64,000 nt of DNA from Cryptomeria japonica (GCF_030272615.1 NC_081408.1:340474793-340538792); one strand, 5' to 3'; shown: positions 22,757 to 36,223, counted from the first letter of the stretch. The notes: generated by a model not told the origin, from the sequence alone. Numbers and translations: made by a program.

Positions 22757-25700
22757 TGTAATACCGACCAAAATACCCTAGAGAATTAAAGAAAACTAAA
22801 ATAACTAGAATAGATAATAATTTTTCTTAAAAATGTCATCTAAGAAACATGTAACATCATCTACACAATATGAATGAAATAAATTTAACATAATATGCAC
22901 ATCGAAACATGAACATGTAACATAATCACATGAGCTAATTACACAAGCAGAAATAAACACAATGTAAACTTCACTACCATCTCCCTAGGGTATCTAACCG
23001 ACATCACTTACTCTACCAATCATAAAAAAATAACAACCCACTCATTCCTAACAAAAATACATAACATTTCCATTATCATTATTCCATGCACATATGCAAT
23101 TTCCTTAATACCTTTCTAGCTTGATATGCAATCACTTTATCATCCATCTAATATGATATGCAAACTCAAGAAAATGCAATCTAATCCATTTCCCATTAAG
23201 GTTTCTTTTAAGAACGAATACCAAATGTTCCAAATCCCTTAACCATACATATTCTATATGATCTCTTCCTTCTCTACCATGATTACTAATAAAAATATGA
23301 GATAATCTCAACATCATTTTTTTTCTTAACATTTAAATCATCATAATATAACCAAGATACTAAAGATACATCCACATTCTATTAACATGATTCTATTTCA
23401 ATTCAGCTACAAAATAGATTACCATTCATCTCATTATCCTCTTAACAAATCATAAGTCAATTTCTAAGATAATATAAACCACTACCTTTACATAACTAGT
23501 ATATCAAGAGCATAACTCTTTTACTGCATGTTTCCAACTACAACTTTTACATGATAATCACATCACAATTGTCGTGATATCAAATACATCCATCTACAAT
23601 AATAATCATCCATAAGCTACAATGATAGAGGAACCACATCCATGCATGAAGAATCCAATGAAGACATCCCAATGGAAGAAGGCATCAACCACCCTACCAT
23701 GTCAAACCAAAGGAACCACCCTTGATGCTATGAGATAACAAAAGGTCCCAACATACACTCTAGACATACGCTGACTCCTAACAACCAAAGAGAATTCAAA
23801 AACATAATATCCCCAACAACATATAAGCATATGCGAATCACAAGACAATTCACAATAGAAACTCCTACAGGCAAACCAACAAGCCAAGGCATAGATACAT
23901 ATCATGGACAAGAAAACATGAAGGAGTGGAGTGTCATCATGTGCTATCCTCCAAATAGAAGGTACTACCCTGATAACATGTCTTTGCATGCTATCCTCAT
24001 ATAGAAGGAATAACCCTGATAGACATGTGGAGTCATCTCAACTTATGACAAATTCTAGGGAGATTGACTTGCCATCACAATGGCCTTCCCAAGATTATCA
24101 TAATACATCCTCCCTAGGAACAAGTCTTTAGGCTCACATCCATTATTATCTTGATTTGGTGAATTCCATTTACCCATCCCATTTAATTAATTTTTACTAT
24201 TATCACTTCTTTACAATAAGGAAAACTTTCAATGTTCCCTAGTGGTCTAGACTCTAAGCATCCTTACTAGGAACCTCTTAGTAGGATATCTCTAATGACC
24301 CCGATCATTACATAAAATCCCACTCCCACTATCATGCTCCATAACAATAACAACAAAGGGGCTCAATGCAAAATCCAAAAAGGGTCCATAATACGTATAC
24401 ATGCAACCAAGTGCCAATAATGAAAAGACAAGAGCCTCATAACAAAATAATAAATCAGTAGCCAATATCATAAGGCACTCAAATCTGCCATAAGTATAAA
24501 TCAGAGTAAGGATCATCAACTTGATAGAGAAATGGAAATAACACAAAGCCAACATCATATCATATCAACAAGGTGTAGCTAATATACAGCCTCTATGACA
24601 AGGTATATCACTTGTCGGAGCATAAAATATCAATAAATAACCAAATCTGAAAATACTCAATACTGGAAAACAATATGAAACAAAAATACAAGCCTTTGGT
24701 ATGAAAAAGATTCAAAAAAGTTAGCTTAGAGGACTAATCAGTAAAAACCCAGCAAAAATCCAAAAAACTCTGACGGAAAAGCCAAATTATGATTTTGAAA
24801 ATAAAATCACATAGACAACATAAAGACCCAAAAATACACTTAGTAGAGTCACCCAAACTAAGGAAAATGAATGAAGTAATTAGATTAACAAATCATAAGC
24901 TAAAATGAAAGATTTCTCAAAACAACCATTCATGTCTTCCCAAAAAAAAATCTCAGAGAGTCAAATACCAAAATTGAAAACACTCTCAAAAGAATCAAAG
25001 ACTCAAACAAGGCTAAAGGATTAATTCCCAAGCCCAATAAACTGACATAACAAAAGAACAAGGCTTCTGTAAAAATATTCATCTAGCAATGCTCAACTGC
25101 CAAAATTCATAGAAATGAAAATAAACACACCCGGATTTCACAAATGCCAAAAGGGATGTCAAGGCAAAATTCAAAACTTTGATTTTAAATATAAAACATT
25201 TTACAGATAACCTTCAACACCAAATCCCAATATTCCCAATGTCGGCCATTCCCGATAATGCACACAACCAATAGAAATATTATATTATCCCCACCTATAG
25301 TTTAAACCTTATAATATAAACAACATAAAATAAATTAAACCTTTAACTATAAAAATAATTAGTTATCCCAACCTACCTGCACACAATCTTTTCTGCAAAC
25401 ATGGAGTATACAATTTTTCAAAAATAAAATGTACATGGAAGAATCCTTCGACTTGGATAATAGAAGAAATGGAAATGAAAACTTGTTAAAGCGCAATCCC
25501 AACCAAGCAAGCCCAAAGCCAAAATCTTCAGCTCCAATCTTCAATCAAAATCCCCAAACTTGCCAAGAAATCTTCCCAAAGGTAATCCGACAAAATGCAC
25601 AGGTTGTTGAATAAAAATAAATCCATTCAAAAACCTAGCCTCCAAATTGACCAATCAAAATATTAAAAAATCATATAAAACCTAACTACCCAAATTTATA

Positions 25701-26429
25701 ATATTTTTTCTTTCCCAAAGCATATTAGCCAATAGTAAATAAGGGTAGTTAAGAAAAATATATTAAATCTTATTTACCATGTAATAAGAGAATATAATAA
25801 AATAATAAACCAATGAATACATAATAATCATGCCCCAATAAAATACGAGCCATAAATAAAATATAAACCACAATTAAATAAAAGATCTATAAATAAATAA
25901 TTAATAAACAATAAAAAATAATCCATTAAACAACAAATATCAAATAAATAATTAAACCAAAAATCAATTAAATAATAAAATAAAAAATACTAATCTAGAA
26001 CCTCCAATAAAATAATAAATAGATAAATAATAAATCACTCAACAAAAATAAATTAAATTAAACCATAATAATGATAATAATAATCCACCAATTAATTAAT
26101 CATTAATGAACAATATAATCAAACATTAATTAATTAAATAAATAATCAAATACTTAGAAAACACCAACTGACCACAACTCAAGTTACTAACATGGCAAAT
26201 CACGTCAAGACATCTGACAACCAAGGTAGACAACTTAAGCCTGGAGTGTATAGAGGGAACTCATGCCATTTCTAACAACTTGCCATTGGGATTGAGAAAC
26301 GCTCAGACCTGTGGAACCAGGTTGAGTCGATGTCTAATACCTGCAATCCTACATCCACCAATCCACTATACAACATATACAATAATACATCATAAGTAAA
26401 AAAATAATTGATAAAGAATATGAACGTCA
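22757..26429 (-). mobile_element. long LTR (family A, copy 2), the 5' LTR of the minus-strand element
   Basis: About 3.67 kb. The plus-strand left edge TGTAATACC is the LTR's 3' end. The outer edge is placed at 26,429 (...ACGTCA) because CATCA follows at 26,430-26,434, matching CATCA at 19,471-19,475. A rival edge at ...CCTACA (26,353) gives no duplication. Positions 25,620-26,160 are an (A)nTAAATAA-rich, low-complexity part. With copy 1 it frames a 6.95-kb element whose internal region is reduced to about 0.6 kb. Confidence 0.7.
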
Positions 26430-26434
26430 CATCA

Positions 26435-28190
26435 TGGTTGCAATGAGTGACATGACATCTTTCCTATCATGAATACAGTCATAGAACAATAATGTCAACT
26501 CATCACATATAATTCGGAAATAGGGTTAGCATAATCACAATACCATCAAATCCTAAAATCAGTATAATCCATCTAGCATAAAAATACATGTAAAGTCCAT
26601 CAAATATAAGTCCATCATATATCACAATCATTAATAACAAGTATCATAATCCACATAGTCATCAAATATCATATGTCCATATAATTCCTACCATCATCAT
26701 AAGGATCTGAAATGCAAACAGACTCATAGTCATAATCCCAAAACAGGGTATAGAAGTCTAGATAAGTCTATCCATGCATAAGTCAAAATCTAAGTCGAGG
26801 AGGGACACTATAGATTAGATGTAGATAGAAAAAAATTCATTTCTACCTTAATCTGATGGTGAGGATGAAGAATCCGAAGCCTTTTTCCTCAATTTCATAG
26901 ATACACTATTGCACTGAGTTGTGCATGCATCTAGCTTATACAAGGTTCCAATATAAACACCCTTATTAGGAACCATAGCTCTTCTTTTCATCTTTCATCT
27001 CCACTTTAGAAAATAACCTACACACCCACACCACTCATCTTTCTAACTAAAAGTAGGTTTCATGTCAAACTAGGGATATGCAGAACACTATCAACCCCCT
27101 TCACTATACCATAAGGGAATTAGATCTTGACTCTTCCAAGACCAATAAATTTCAAGTGAGAGTCATCACCTAGATATACCTTCTCACCATCAAACTCTTC
27201 ATAGTTAAAGAACCACCCTCTATGAGAGTTCATGTTGAAAGTGGCACTTGAATCTATCAACCAGACAAAAATTGATACATGCATTTTGAAGACTACGACA
27301 AAAGAATCTACTTAATCTTAATAGGATTTTTGAAAGTTAAAATCAGAGAAATCCATTTTACCTTTATTTTTCCTCTCCTCCTTTCACTCTTTATGGAAAT
27401 GACGAATTTTTCCATAGTTCCAATATTCACCTTGGAATTTCAACTAGGAGCCTTAGATCTCCCTAGATACTTTCATTTACCCTTCTTATTGTTCTTCTTT
27501 CATTTCTCCATTGTTGTACCATGAGAAACTAGGTCCTCCTTAACAATCTCAGAAGATTTCCTTCACATCTCTTCAGATAAAAACAAAGCATCAACATCCT
27601 CCATCTTTCAAGTGTTTGTTTTGCTTACAGTGACCATTACAAGGTGATCGTGTGAGTTTGGAAAAGGACACAATATAATCATACATTTTTCCTGCTTGTC
27701 AATATTAATATCAAGAAAACATATTTGGGCAAATAGCATGTTGAATGTGTGATCTACAATGGATCCTCCTTCCTCTAGCTTTAGAGAATACGACGTCTTT
27801 CGCAACAATAATTTGTATACCAAGAATTTCCCTTAAATAATATTACCAAGCTTCTTCCAATGCTCAACTAGAGTCTTTTCTTCATTGACATTCAAAAGCA
27901 CAAAATTATCTCAACAAAATCTTATCAACCCCTTGGATTTCTGATGCATTGTATCCCACACATCCTATGGTGTAGTTTAGGGTTTTTTCAAAGAAACTAC
28001 AACCCATATATCTCTATCTATGATCATTTTCTCCATTTTGAGTTTCTACAACTCAAAATTGTTACCAAGTAACTTCATCTCTATTATACTCGATGTGCTT
28101 GGACCTCTAAAACTGCAACAAGGTTTTGAGATCTTTGTTTGCACAATTTCCACTAAAACTAGGTTAAATTTTTGGTTTTGATTTTATACC
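26435..28190 (-). pseudogene. copia gag-protease remnant (other half of the split element)
   Basis: The minus strand reads a gag segment at 27,823-27,600 (LLRKTSYSLKLEEGGSIVDH, FNMLFAQICFLDINIDKQEK) and a protease segment at 27,275-27,060 (VWLIDSSATFNMNSH, FFNYEEFDGEKVYLGDDS, FPYGIVKG), then GTLYKLDACTTQ at about 26,930. The protease active-site triad reads DSS where DSG is normal. Frames are broken by stops. Positions 28,178-28,193 read ATTGGTATAAAATC on the minus strand, a decayed tRNA primer site next to the LTR. The 26,440-26,850 stretch is uninterpretable. Confidence 0.75.
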
Positions 28191-28193
28191 AAT

Positions 28194-29146
28194 TGAAAGG
28201 AAGAAATTTATGGAATAATTCTTCAAAATGATAAATCTAACATGAGAGTTAATGCAAAAATTTCTTACAAACCCTTTAATTGCTCCAAATTAGATAAACA
28301 CCTACAAATTCAAATTTAAACAAATAAAACTAAAATACTAAATTTTTGTGGGAAAACCCTTTTGGGAGAAAACCCACACTCCAAAAGCTATAGCTCAATT
28401 TTATTATCAACAACAAACAAAAATTGAAATACAATGCATAAATCCAATGCTCTTTAAGAGTATTTACAATAACATCAAAATCTAGATCATTTTTGCCATA
28501 TAATAACTTCTTAGAAGATTTCCAACCTACATTACAAAATAGAAGAAGAAGAAATTTGTTTATAGAGCTCAACACAAGTGGAAAGTGCCAATGGTTTCCA
28601 AAACCAACTCATACAGTCAAAAGGTAAATGTGTTAAATAAAAAAGTTGTCATTTCCATGACACATTGCACATAGCAACTTTTTAAACCACTAACGCATGA
28701 CTCGACTATAAAAATCATCTTGAAATATGCAACACCTACCTCAAACCACTTGTCAAATGTGAAATACACCATAAATACTAGATACCAAAAAAAACTCTCC
28801 ATGACTCTTCCACTAAACTAATAATCATCATAGTCATAATAGGTATTTTTCATAGTCCCAACATACAAACTTATGACATCCATGCAAGAATATTTGATAG
28901 GCGTGAAAATTTGTGAAGAAAAGTGAAGAGAATATGTAGAAGGATGAACCATCATAAGGTCGTCAAGACACAACAAGATTACCCTAGAAACCAAACACTC
29001 ATCAAATCCCAAAGAGGAAACATCCTCCGAAGAGATAGGATCATCAATAGTTAAGTGATAACTAGTAGTATTTTTCCTTGAAGTTGTAGGACCCTTTTGG
29101 CACCCTAAGAATAATTTTAAGCCAAAACAATACAACGTATTAGACA
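28194..29146 (-). mobile_element. 5' LTR of the split minus-strand copia element (right edge approximate)
   Basis: The left edge TGAAAGG (minus ...CCTTTCA) abuts the primer site. The minus strand contains the copia-type R/U5 segment GTGGGTTTTCTCCC followed by AAAAGGGTTTTCCCAC at about 28,375-28,340. The outer edge is set at ...TTAGACA (29,146) by TG...CA ends only; no target duplication was found. An open frame at 28,818-29,147 on the minus strand lies within it and is not recognised. Confidence 0.5.
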
Positions 29147-31440
29147 TTAAAAAATTTAATACTTATTTACATATAACACCACTTGATAATGAAACTCTAT
29201 TTATATAATAGTCAAATTTTGATCAATCAAAATTAATCTCACAATACAATGGGATTTGTTTTGATATATAAAAAATATTGTAATAGTGGATAGATGGAAG
29301 AGTCTTTATATATTAGACCTTGATGGTATAATTTTTTATGTTTTATTGAAAGTTACTCTTCATATTAGAAGTCAAAATTTAAGATAAAGACTCTAAATAT
29401 CATAAAAAATTAGTAAATTTAATATTATAAATTGTAGTTGGGAATTAGATCAAATGGTTCAATCCTTTCCACATTTTCCTTATTGACTGATCACAATATC
29501 ATTTTGTTTCCAACCTTATTCACATTTTATATCTATTAAATGCTTTACCTTCCTATTGATTCAACTCTCACTCCATGATCAATACTTAGTCATAGACTCA
29601 TATAAATAAATGTTACCTACACTAATGTTTTGCCCATTTTATATCAGTTGAATTTTAATTTACAACCACCAAATACACAATAATTCTCATATAAATTTTT
29701 TGCACTCAAGAGAATTAAAATATATTAAATATATATCTATAATTTTGAGGAAATTAATTGAGGATTAATTAATAATTTGTTTTTAGATACTATGCATTAA
29801 GATAAAAATGTGTACTTTATTATATTTAAAAATGAAATGGAATAATAAAAGGTATAGATGTATATGTAATATTGATGAAGAGGTGATAATTTTAAATTTT
29901 GTAAAGTATTATTACTTTACAATTTTATATCAAATTTGAGATGACTTTATGAATTTGAGTCATTTTCACATTGCAAAAGATATCTTCATATCTGTGGATG
30001 AAATCCATAATGTATAGATTTGACGCTATTGTGTACGAGCCTTTTATACCTACAAAAGAAACTAAATGTCTATTCTTACCATATAAAAACTAATTAGTGT
30101 TGAAAAATAACCTTTGGATATTTTGATGCTAGGGATTTTGCCTTAGAAAAGCCTTATTGATTGATTCAATACTTTCTATCAGATTTTCTATACAACATCT
30201 AATAGATGTATATGGTGTAATAATGATGATAAATTAAAAATTGGAACTAATTAAAGAATTATTGATCACATAGAAAAAATGGTAAGTGGTGGTGATAAAT
30301 GATGAATAGAAAGTAAGGAGTAGTAGACGAGGAGATAGAAAAGATGTAATGAAAAGAATGTGAAGGAACTAAACAAGAAGGAGAAGAATGTTTTTTCAAT
30401 GCTAGAGGAACCATACCATTTTCAAATTTTAGTTGTCCCTACGGGAAAATTACAAAGGGGTGACAACCAAATACTACTTCCAAAAATAATTTTCTATGCA
30501 AGGTGTAAACCATCTTTTCAAACAACTCAGACATTTAAATTCTAATGGTAGCTCCTATGTAAAAGTCAAAGTGGAGGTAAAATGCACTAATGTAAATTGC
30601 ATGGGTGAAACATTTCAATAGCTATCATTTGTAAAGTCCATGGTTGGGTCTCCAACAATGTCTTGATTAGTACCCTTGTGTATGTGGGTGTTTTAATGAA
30701 TGGATGGATAGAACTAGATAATTAACATAATTGAAGAACAAAAATACTATAGTTTGAGAATGATGATAAAGCTTTATTTGGTTGGAAAAGTGAGAAGCAT
30801 TGCACTCAATAGGTTGGGAATTTACTTTGGAGAAGCATCTTTTTGAAGGTGTTTAACACTTATAGAGGCATGAATGGGCTAGGTAATGAATCATTAAATT
30901 TAAAAAGCACTTCTAAACCTCCTTTTATTGTTGATTCCGGTTTGATTGATGCTACAAAAGCTTTAATAACTAGATCAAGATCAATTAGATCTATTGTATG
31001 ATCAATAATAACAATTGATATTTATTCAAGGTAGACAAAAGAATCCCCTTCTTTTATTTATGGGGTCATCAAACTAGAAGGGATACTACCTATTACTTGT
31101 TAGATTAGGTGTTGTTTCTTTAAGTCACATCAAGGAGGGATTGACAATTATCAATCATTTCATTTGACTATATAACTAGTATAATTGTTAGACATATTGA
31201 GAAAGGTATAAAGACTAAGAAATATGAATAGTGTGGACATATCATCTTTTCAAACTCAAGTGTCAAAGGAAAGTGTGAGAAGTGAGCAATATGTTTACAT
31301 TCTTAAAATTATCATGATGACTCTATGATGTCACTAACTTTGCCCATATCCCCTATGCTCGAGTTCTTCTTGAGATCGATCTATGGAAAGCTCTTCCAAA
31401 TAATATTGTCAAATTTATAAATATCTATATAACATTATTT
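29147..31440. other. AT-rich intergenic sequence with a diverged block C copy
   Basis: No gene recognised. Positions 30,180-30,560 resemble block C (for example TAATGATGATAAATTAAAAATTGGAACTA and the GGAG/GAAGGAG-rich stretch around 30,300-30,390), but with many more differences than the other copies. Confidence 0.45.
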
Positions 31441-31458
31441 TAAAACATTTATATCAAA

Positions 31459-31654
31459 TCAATTCACAGATCGTATAACAACATGTCTGACATCAAATGC
31501 ACCTCCCAATTTCCCTGCAAAAATGCTTATAGTATTTACACTAACCTTTATCTGTTGAAAGGGGACGAGATGCTTGAGTAAGCAGGGCGGTGAGTAGGAG
31601 GAGGGAGAGAAAGAATAACACAAATCCTGCTGCAACACGCCTGTAAACTGTCAT
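31459..31654 (-). pseudogene. paralogue 1 of a small secreted peptide gene, probably broken
   Basis: The minus-strand ATG at 31,654 opens a 109-nt exon reading MTVYRRVAAGFVLFF followed by a Leu-rich stretch and ASRPLSTDK, a clear signal peptide. It ends at AAAG with GTTAGT behind it (31,545). The acceptor TTTTTGCAG is still present (31,515), but only 31 bases now separate donor and acceptor, too few for normal plant splicing; the intact paralogue has 82. If spliced, the tail would read GKLGGAFDVRHVVIRSVN and stop at 31,459, without the cysteines of the other copy. Unspliced, it stops two codons after the donor. A TATA-like box lies 43 nt upstream of the ATG, as in paralogue 2. Confidence 0.65.
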
Positions 31655-31696
31655 CTTCAATTTTAATTTGAATACAATGGATTGCCTTTGCGTTGC

Positions 31697-31704
31697 ATTT
31701 ATAG
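31697..31704 (-). promoter_or_regulatory. TATA-like box of secreted-peptide paralogue 1
   Basis: The minus strand reads CTATAAAT, 43 nt upstream of the ATG. Sequence and spacing are identical to paralogue 2. Confidence 0.55.
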
Positions 31705-32139
31705 GGAAAAGAGAGCGATGGATTTGATGTTGGAGTTGATAAAATAATCAAAGTGCATTGGTTTCTAAGACGTTGCATTTTTATGAAGGTATAGCATAAA
31801 ATCAGCCGGCACAGAAAATATGAATATGGATGGAAACAAAATGGTATCAGGATCAACCGGCATTTTTGAATACCTTCAACTAAATCTCTTTCTCAACATC
31901 AGTGAAAAGGGCGGATATCAAACACCAAGTGATAATCAATTGATTAATAAGAAGAGATTTCATAAAAGAGAAAACTACAAGAATTATGACGATCAATCAA
32001 GGAAAGCTATACACAACTTGCAAGAAGATGCAGCCACAGTCCTTCAAAATTTATGTGTTACAAATATAAAAAAATCAAAACATTAAAATAAATATTAGTG
32101 AATTTTTTTTTAAAAATAGACTAAGTACCTCATTAAAAG

Positions 32140-33430
32140 CAACTCCACCCTCACATCTCTACTATCTAACTCTAGCTGGAACCCTACTGCTGCTAGCACC
32201 AGGATCGCCACCTTTCCGCCTCAAAGCCTCGGCGCTCTGTCCCTATCCCTGTCTCTATCCCTATCCCTGTGCAGGGGCATCATCCTCAATCTCCTCGATA
32301 CGAGGTGCCTACTCTACCGGATCTATAAATCTAGGGAATGGATGCTACTGGAACCAATCCCTATACTGGGGCAATACCCCCGCATCTGCAATGTCATCAA
32401 TATATTCCCACTAGAGTCACTGCAATCAAATCACCTCCTGCATACCCAAGGCATAAGATAACCTCGGTGCCCATCCCCACCTCTCCTCATCAGCATATCT
32501 CACGCATGTTGTGAACTCCTACGAGATCCCCTAAGGCCTACCATACTGCCTCATCACTTGAGATACCACAAATCTCTCCACCACAATCTACGATCTGCCA
32601 ATGAGTGGGCGCGTAACAAACAGATCTCTATGTATGATCATCCAATCATCCCATGGCTCTAGGCCCGTGTAAGGTCTCTATACCAGAGCTATCAAGTAAT
32701 CTAACTGTCGTGGCCAGAAATCAGTCTTGCCCAAATGGGGCTGAGTGACATATCCTAAATATCTATGTACAATCGGCTAACCAGGCTCCCTGTCGTCATC
32801 TACAATCGGTGTACAAACTGGGATGTGCTCCTAGGCCTATACCTGTAAAATCAAGACTCCTGTAGCCATGCTCTTCCCCTCCCGATAAACAATCTCATGC
32901 ATCTCGTGATACATGTGGGCCAATATACAAGAACCCCAACCTAGTCTCTGAGTTGTCTCAACAAGCCTCTCCAGCATCCTGCCCCATCCACAAAGGAATC
33001 CCTATTGTCCTCTATCCGGCATAACAAAATAGCCAATAAACCCTGCTATAACACAAGCTAGAGGAAAAGCCTAACTATACCTGCTCATCATAATGTCCCA
33101 ACTGATAGAACGTGTCAAGATATCTGGATCCCTGAATACACGTCTAACAGCCTATAATCTAGGAAGTTGTGCTACATCATAATCTACCTTACCCCTAGCA
33201 AAAGGGACACAAATAATCTTGTAAATGTCCTTTAGAGTGATGGTCATCTCCCCAATTGGCAAATGGAATGTGTTATGCTCAAAATGAAATCTCTCTACTA
33301 ATGCTATGAGCATCCCATGATTCACATGGATATCGGGTAACCTAATAAGGTGGGTGAAACTGCACAAATGAATATGTGTCTGCTCAACATCTGACAACTA
33401 CCAAACTAATGTCATAGTGGGTGGATATAC
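32140..33430 (-). pseudogene. second decayed plant mobile domain (PMD) ORF
   Basis: The minus strand from about 33,400 reads HLCSFTHLIRLPDIHVNHGM, then ALVERFHFEHNTFHLPIGEM and TITLKDIYKIICVPFARGK, a textbook PMD start. Downstream, recognisable but stop-riddled PMD sequence continues to a Pro/Ser/Gln-rich tail near 32,170 (reiterated CTATCCCTGTC). It is related to the 0.5-2.3 kb copy but clearly diverged from it. Again it runs antisense to a polypurine tract and LTR start 1.7 kb to its right. Confidence 0.75.
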
Positions 33431-34519
33431 GCTTCTAAAAAGAACATGAGGCACACGAACTTGCAAAAAATTAAACAACGAAGAATCAGAAAAAATTTCA
33501 AATAAGCCTACAAGAGAAGTAAACAATCACGCAAATTCAACTACGTGAATTGCCAAGTCAAAATTTCAAGTTTGAACCTTCAAAAATACTCACTGTTTTC
33601 CAAATGATAAAATACAGAAGGGCATAAACTTGTACGAGTGAGGATTAGAGCCTGTATGACAAAATAATCCCATATGATACAGGACTAGACTTAAGATGAC
33701 AAAATGGTCTCTTATGAATGTTGTCATACGATACAATGGTAGGCCTTGCATGACAAAACTAATGAATCTAAATGACAAAACGTGAAAGCCCGACTATAAA
33801 CATGCCAAAAACTTGAAAAATCAATAAAAAAATTCAAAATTAAAATGAATAATAGGCTTAAGATCAATCACTTACCGTTGGCTCATAGCCCCGAGTCGAT
33901 TATGTCATCTTTGTTGTTCGAATCGATGCTCACAGATGGGGACCACCATTTTTCTTCGCAGAAGGATTTTCAAATTTTGAAACTTGGAAGGTTAAAATGA
34001 CTTGAAAATGACACTTTTACCCAATATATAGCCAAAACCCTAATTTTTCAACTTGCTCCGAGGGACATGAAAATTGTACCCATAGCTAATTTGCCACTTC
34101 TAATTCCATTTTCAGGATCGAAATTGAAATACAAGATCATTTTCCTAGTCAATTTCACACAATTTGGACCACTTAGTGTTTTTCATCAAATGCTCATTCT
34201 TTCTTCAAATTGCTCTTAATTTCTCAGTAATCAATGTTGAATCTCAATTTTAATCTACAAATCAACTTTGCACTCAATTTCTTATCAATCAATGCCAAAT
34301 TTTCAAAAATACCACTAAATCATTTGTGTTCAAATAATTATCATCGCCAAAAATTGCCTATAATCATGTACCTTCACTATCGTTCGATTTCGCTCCAGAG
34401 GGGGCATACTCGTGACCTTATGACCTCACATCTTCAAAGTCGAGAAAATTTTCAAATCTTCATCAAAGCTAAGCAAAAATCTTTTCAACTAAAGAAAATC
34501 AAATTCTTATTGCTAAAGG

Positions 34520-35010
34520 GCATCTCAGCTTCATCGCTTCACATCAAGTTGATATCTCTCGATCATCTGAATTGAGTCAATCACTAGGGGCATATCAGTT
34601 TCATTGCTTCAAATCAAGCTGATATTTGTCTTCATCTAAATCAATCTCTAAACATTAATCAGTTTCATTGCTTTACATCAAGCTGATTATTCGTTTAAAC
34701 TCAATCGAGGGTTTAAAGAGTATCTTCGAACACATGGTCAATCTAAGAAGGTGTTCAGTTTCATTGTATCAAATCAATCTAGACAGTTTATATTCACTCA
34801 TCGTATCTTGATCCATCAAGTTTAAGATTGATTTTATCTTCGCTCGTTGTGTCTAGTGCAATCAAGTTCTAGATCAGTAAGATCCGCTTCTTGATCATTC
34901 AAGTTCAAGTTCGGTATCTTTGTTCTCTATCGTTCCTAGTTCAATCAAGTTTGGGATCGGTATCGCTTTAATCAAAATATGTTCAGCTTCATCACTTCAA
35001 ATCAAGCTAA
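34520..35010 (+). repeat. diffuse repeats of a CAGTTTCATTGCTTCAAATC motif
   Basis: The motif TCAGYTTCATYGCTTCANATCAAGCTGAT recurs near 34,527, 34,589, 34,657, 34,756 and 34,983, at uneven spacing of about 60-230 bp. It lies in the non-coding 3' internal region between the PMD pseudogene and the polypurine tract. ORFs here carry no family signal. Confidence 0.65.
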
Positions 35011-35110
35011 ACACCTCACTTTTTATCTGGTCCATGATCAATCAAGTTTAGAACTAGTATCTCCTAGACATCAACTATTCTTTGAACCAACGTGCTGCTC
35101 GCACATTAAT

Positions 35111-35560
35111 TCAAAGAGGGGCAAATGTAATACCCTAAAAATGGTCACCTAAATGATGGGCCCCTAATCTCGACAACATCACCAAGGCCCTAACCAAAGG
35201 CAATTAAATCATTCTTGAGCACATAATTAATTCTTTAATCATTAAATATCACATTGCAAGTGAATTACTCAATATTAATTAAATCATTCCAAGAATATCC
35301 TTTTGATCAATTATTCTATTTAATTTATTAAATATCCTAGCATATTCAATTAATTAATAAATTTGTCATTTAATCAAGCAAAAAAAGAATTAATTTATTA
35401 CAAAGGAGGAATTAATCTGAAAATAGAATAAAAGAGTTGAAAGAGAAATCAAACTTGAGATATTATTACTTTTTCTAAATTGAGAACTTGAAATCAGAAA
35501 AACAATTAAATTGAATTAATCTCTAAAATTAGAACTCACAGCTTTTTAGAAAAAGAAGTT
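35111..35560 (+). mobile_element. polypurine tract and truncated LTR of a second Ty3/gypsy element
   Basis: TCAAAGAGGGGCAAA (35,111-35,125) is directly followed by the LTR start TGTAATACCCTAAAAATGG at 35,126. Only about 0.4 kb of the LTR is distinguishable before AT-rich sequence, and its 3' end was not found. The arrangement (antisense PMD, spacer, polypurine tract, LTR) repeats that at 0.5-5.9 kb with a different LTR family. Confidence 0.6.
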
Positions 35561-35989
35561 CAATCTCATAGCTTTAAAGGTAGTAACATATATCAAATTT
35601 ATGAAATTTTAATATTATAATTGTATGAGGATAAATGAAATAAAGCTTTAAAAGATTTAAATATTTACATAGAGATTCAAAATAGTTTGAAAAGAAAACT
35701 AAAACATAGTAGCCTAATGACAAGTACTAATAAATATCTATTTTAATTAGAAAATATCTTATATCAAATTATTTACAATAGTCATTTTTATCATCAAATT
35801 TATTGACTATATACATAACATAATCATAAACATTTATATCAAAATATTCAAAAAAACTTATTTGTTGTCAATAAGTTATTAACTATATCTCTAACATAAT
35901 TTCCATAACAAAGATAGGGACTTAAGACCATGGCATTACCATAAATCAAAGAGACAATACTATCCTTCGAGTAGCACACATTTTTTAAA

Positions 35990-36223
35990 TAGACAATATC
36001 TACACAAACTCAACTGAAATACATTCTTGAATAGAATGCTATATTAAAAACTTATATAAAATCCACACATGAACATCTTAAAAACCAGGGAATGAGAATG
36101 AGCAACATGGCTACAACATCCACACAAATTATTCCAACTTAACTGAAATACATTCTTGAATTGAAAGATCTACTAAAGACACATACAACGTAAAAACTAG
36201 AAAATGAGAATTAGCAACTCATT
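35990..36223 (-). repeat. duplicated 3' flank of secreted-peptide paralogue 2
   Basis: Two tandem, diverged copies of about 110-130 bp share AACTGAAATACATTCTTGAA (near 36,012 and 36,140) and GAATGAGCAAC/GAATTAGCAAC with the AAAACTAG/AAAACCAG context. They lie just downstream of the gene's stop codon and would be in or next to its 3' untranslated region. Confidence 0.55.

Noticed and set aside
26341-26353. Outer LTR edge at CCTACA (26,353) for family A copy 2
   Set aside because: It gives TG...CA ends but no target duplication, whereas 26,429 gives CATCA on both sides; kept only as an alternative.
29147-31440. Possible host gene in the gap before the secreted-peptide paralogues
   Set aside because: No coherent ORF, domain or splice pattern; mostly AT-rich with a diverged block C.
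31548-31856. 102-residue minus-strand ORF (and its twin at 36,412-36,732)
   Set aside because: Out-of-frame shadow of the secreted-peptide first exon and its promoter; the signal-peptide frame with splice sites explains the conservation better.
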